From Methylovirgula sp. (GTDB lineage Bacteria > Pseudomonadota > Alphaproteobacteria > Rhizobiales > Beijerinckiaceae): a stretch of 5,822 nt of DNA. Position numbers and translations under genes: made by a program. Under the pieces are notes generated by a model. That model did not search any database and was not told where the DNA came from. It saw only the letters and a list, made by a program, of their open reading frames with translations. Location: assembly GCA_025356505.1 (NCBI GenBank), contig JANXSV010000280.1:1-5822 (forward strand). The letters run 5' to 3'. Of this stretch, positions 5,670 through 5,822 are shown piece by piece (position 1 is the first letter of the stretch; every line of letters begins with the position of its first letter).

Positions 5670-5822
5670 ATGGCTGAAGTAAAGCATGATGATGCCGTGG
5701 TGGCTGAAATGAACACAGAAAATGCGAGTGCCGCAGGGCAAAAGTGTCCGGTAAATCACGGCAAAGTCGCACACCCGACCCAAGGCGGTCAGAACCAGGA
5801 ATGGTGGCCGAAACGGCTTAAT
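5670..5822 (+). CDS. katG: Catalase-peroxidase KatG, partial (N-terminal 51 codons only)
   Basis: Haem-dependent bifunctional catalase/peroxidase that destroys hydrogen peroxide; full-length proteins are about 720-750 aa, so only the leading 7 percent is present and the haem-binding domains lie outside the window. The visible N-terminus has a variable acidic/Ala-rich lead (residues 1-24), then KCPVNHGK (25-32), HPTQGGQNQ (35-43) and EWWPKRLN (44-51). The C-P-x-x-H-G followed by N-x-x-W-W-P-x-x-L-N is the characteristic KatG opening. The start at 5670 is supported by GGGAG at 5658-5662, 7 nt upstream, and the frame is open to the window end. It follows the cytosine deaminase by 223 bp on the same strand and is functionally unrelated to the salvage genes, so a separate transcription unit is likely. 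Confidence 0.88.
   Translation, partial: MAEVKHDDAVVAEMNTENASAAGQKCPVNHGKVAHPTQGGQNQEWWPKRLN

Noticed and set aside
5228..5783. Minus-strand open frames across the cytosine deaminase end, the gap and the katG start
   Set aside because: They are antisense shadows of two well-supported genes, with no family resemblance or ribosome binding sites.

Overview
The window is a compact, gene-dense stretch of a bacterial chromosome or large replicon. It is most likely alphaproteobacterial (rhizobial or Rhodobacter-like). This rests on protein style (a BMP-family binding protein with a Tat-type signal and a four-gene ABC cassette of proteobacterial type) and on intermediate-looking base composition. 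No rRNA or other phylogenetic marker is present, so the assignment is an inference. I see no mobile element, tRNA, CRISPR array or phage gene.

Minus strand, 4239 down to 1: a BMP/nucleoside-type ABC importer operon. Transcription runs from a double-domain ATPase (2683-4239) into a first permease (1599-2693, 11-nt overlap) and a second permease (682-1602, ATGA overlap). After a 37-nt gap comes a periplasmic BMP-family substrate-binding protein (start 644), whose 3' end lies beyond base 1.

Centre, about 4240-4470: a divergent regulatory region containing a perfect 20-bp palindrome at 4369-4388. This is the best candidate operator in the window, and it could control both directions.

Plus strand, 4471-5446: two small zinc-dependent deaminases of the cytidine-deaminase fold in tandem, 19 nt apart. 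The first is a GuaD/TadA-like nucleobase or nucleoside deaminase of unresolved substrate. The second closely resembles the yeast-type cytosine deaminase (Fcy1), including its C-terminal W..D lid residues; it is unlike the CodA amidohydrolase typical of bacteria.

Plus strand, 5447-5822: a 223-bp gap without a gene, holding an 8-bp inverted repeat, followed by the first 51 codons of a catalase-peroxidase (katG) that continues past the window. It is probably an independent unit.

Together the importer and the divergent deaminases read as a nucleobase/nucleoside uptake and deamination module: import, then release of ammonia and conversion of cytosine to uracil, plus a second amino-heterocycle converted by the first deaminase. 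One tension is worth noting. Characterised BMP-type importers mostly carry nucleosides, while yeast-type cytosine deaminase acts on the free base, and no nucleosidase or phosphorylase is visible here.
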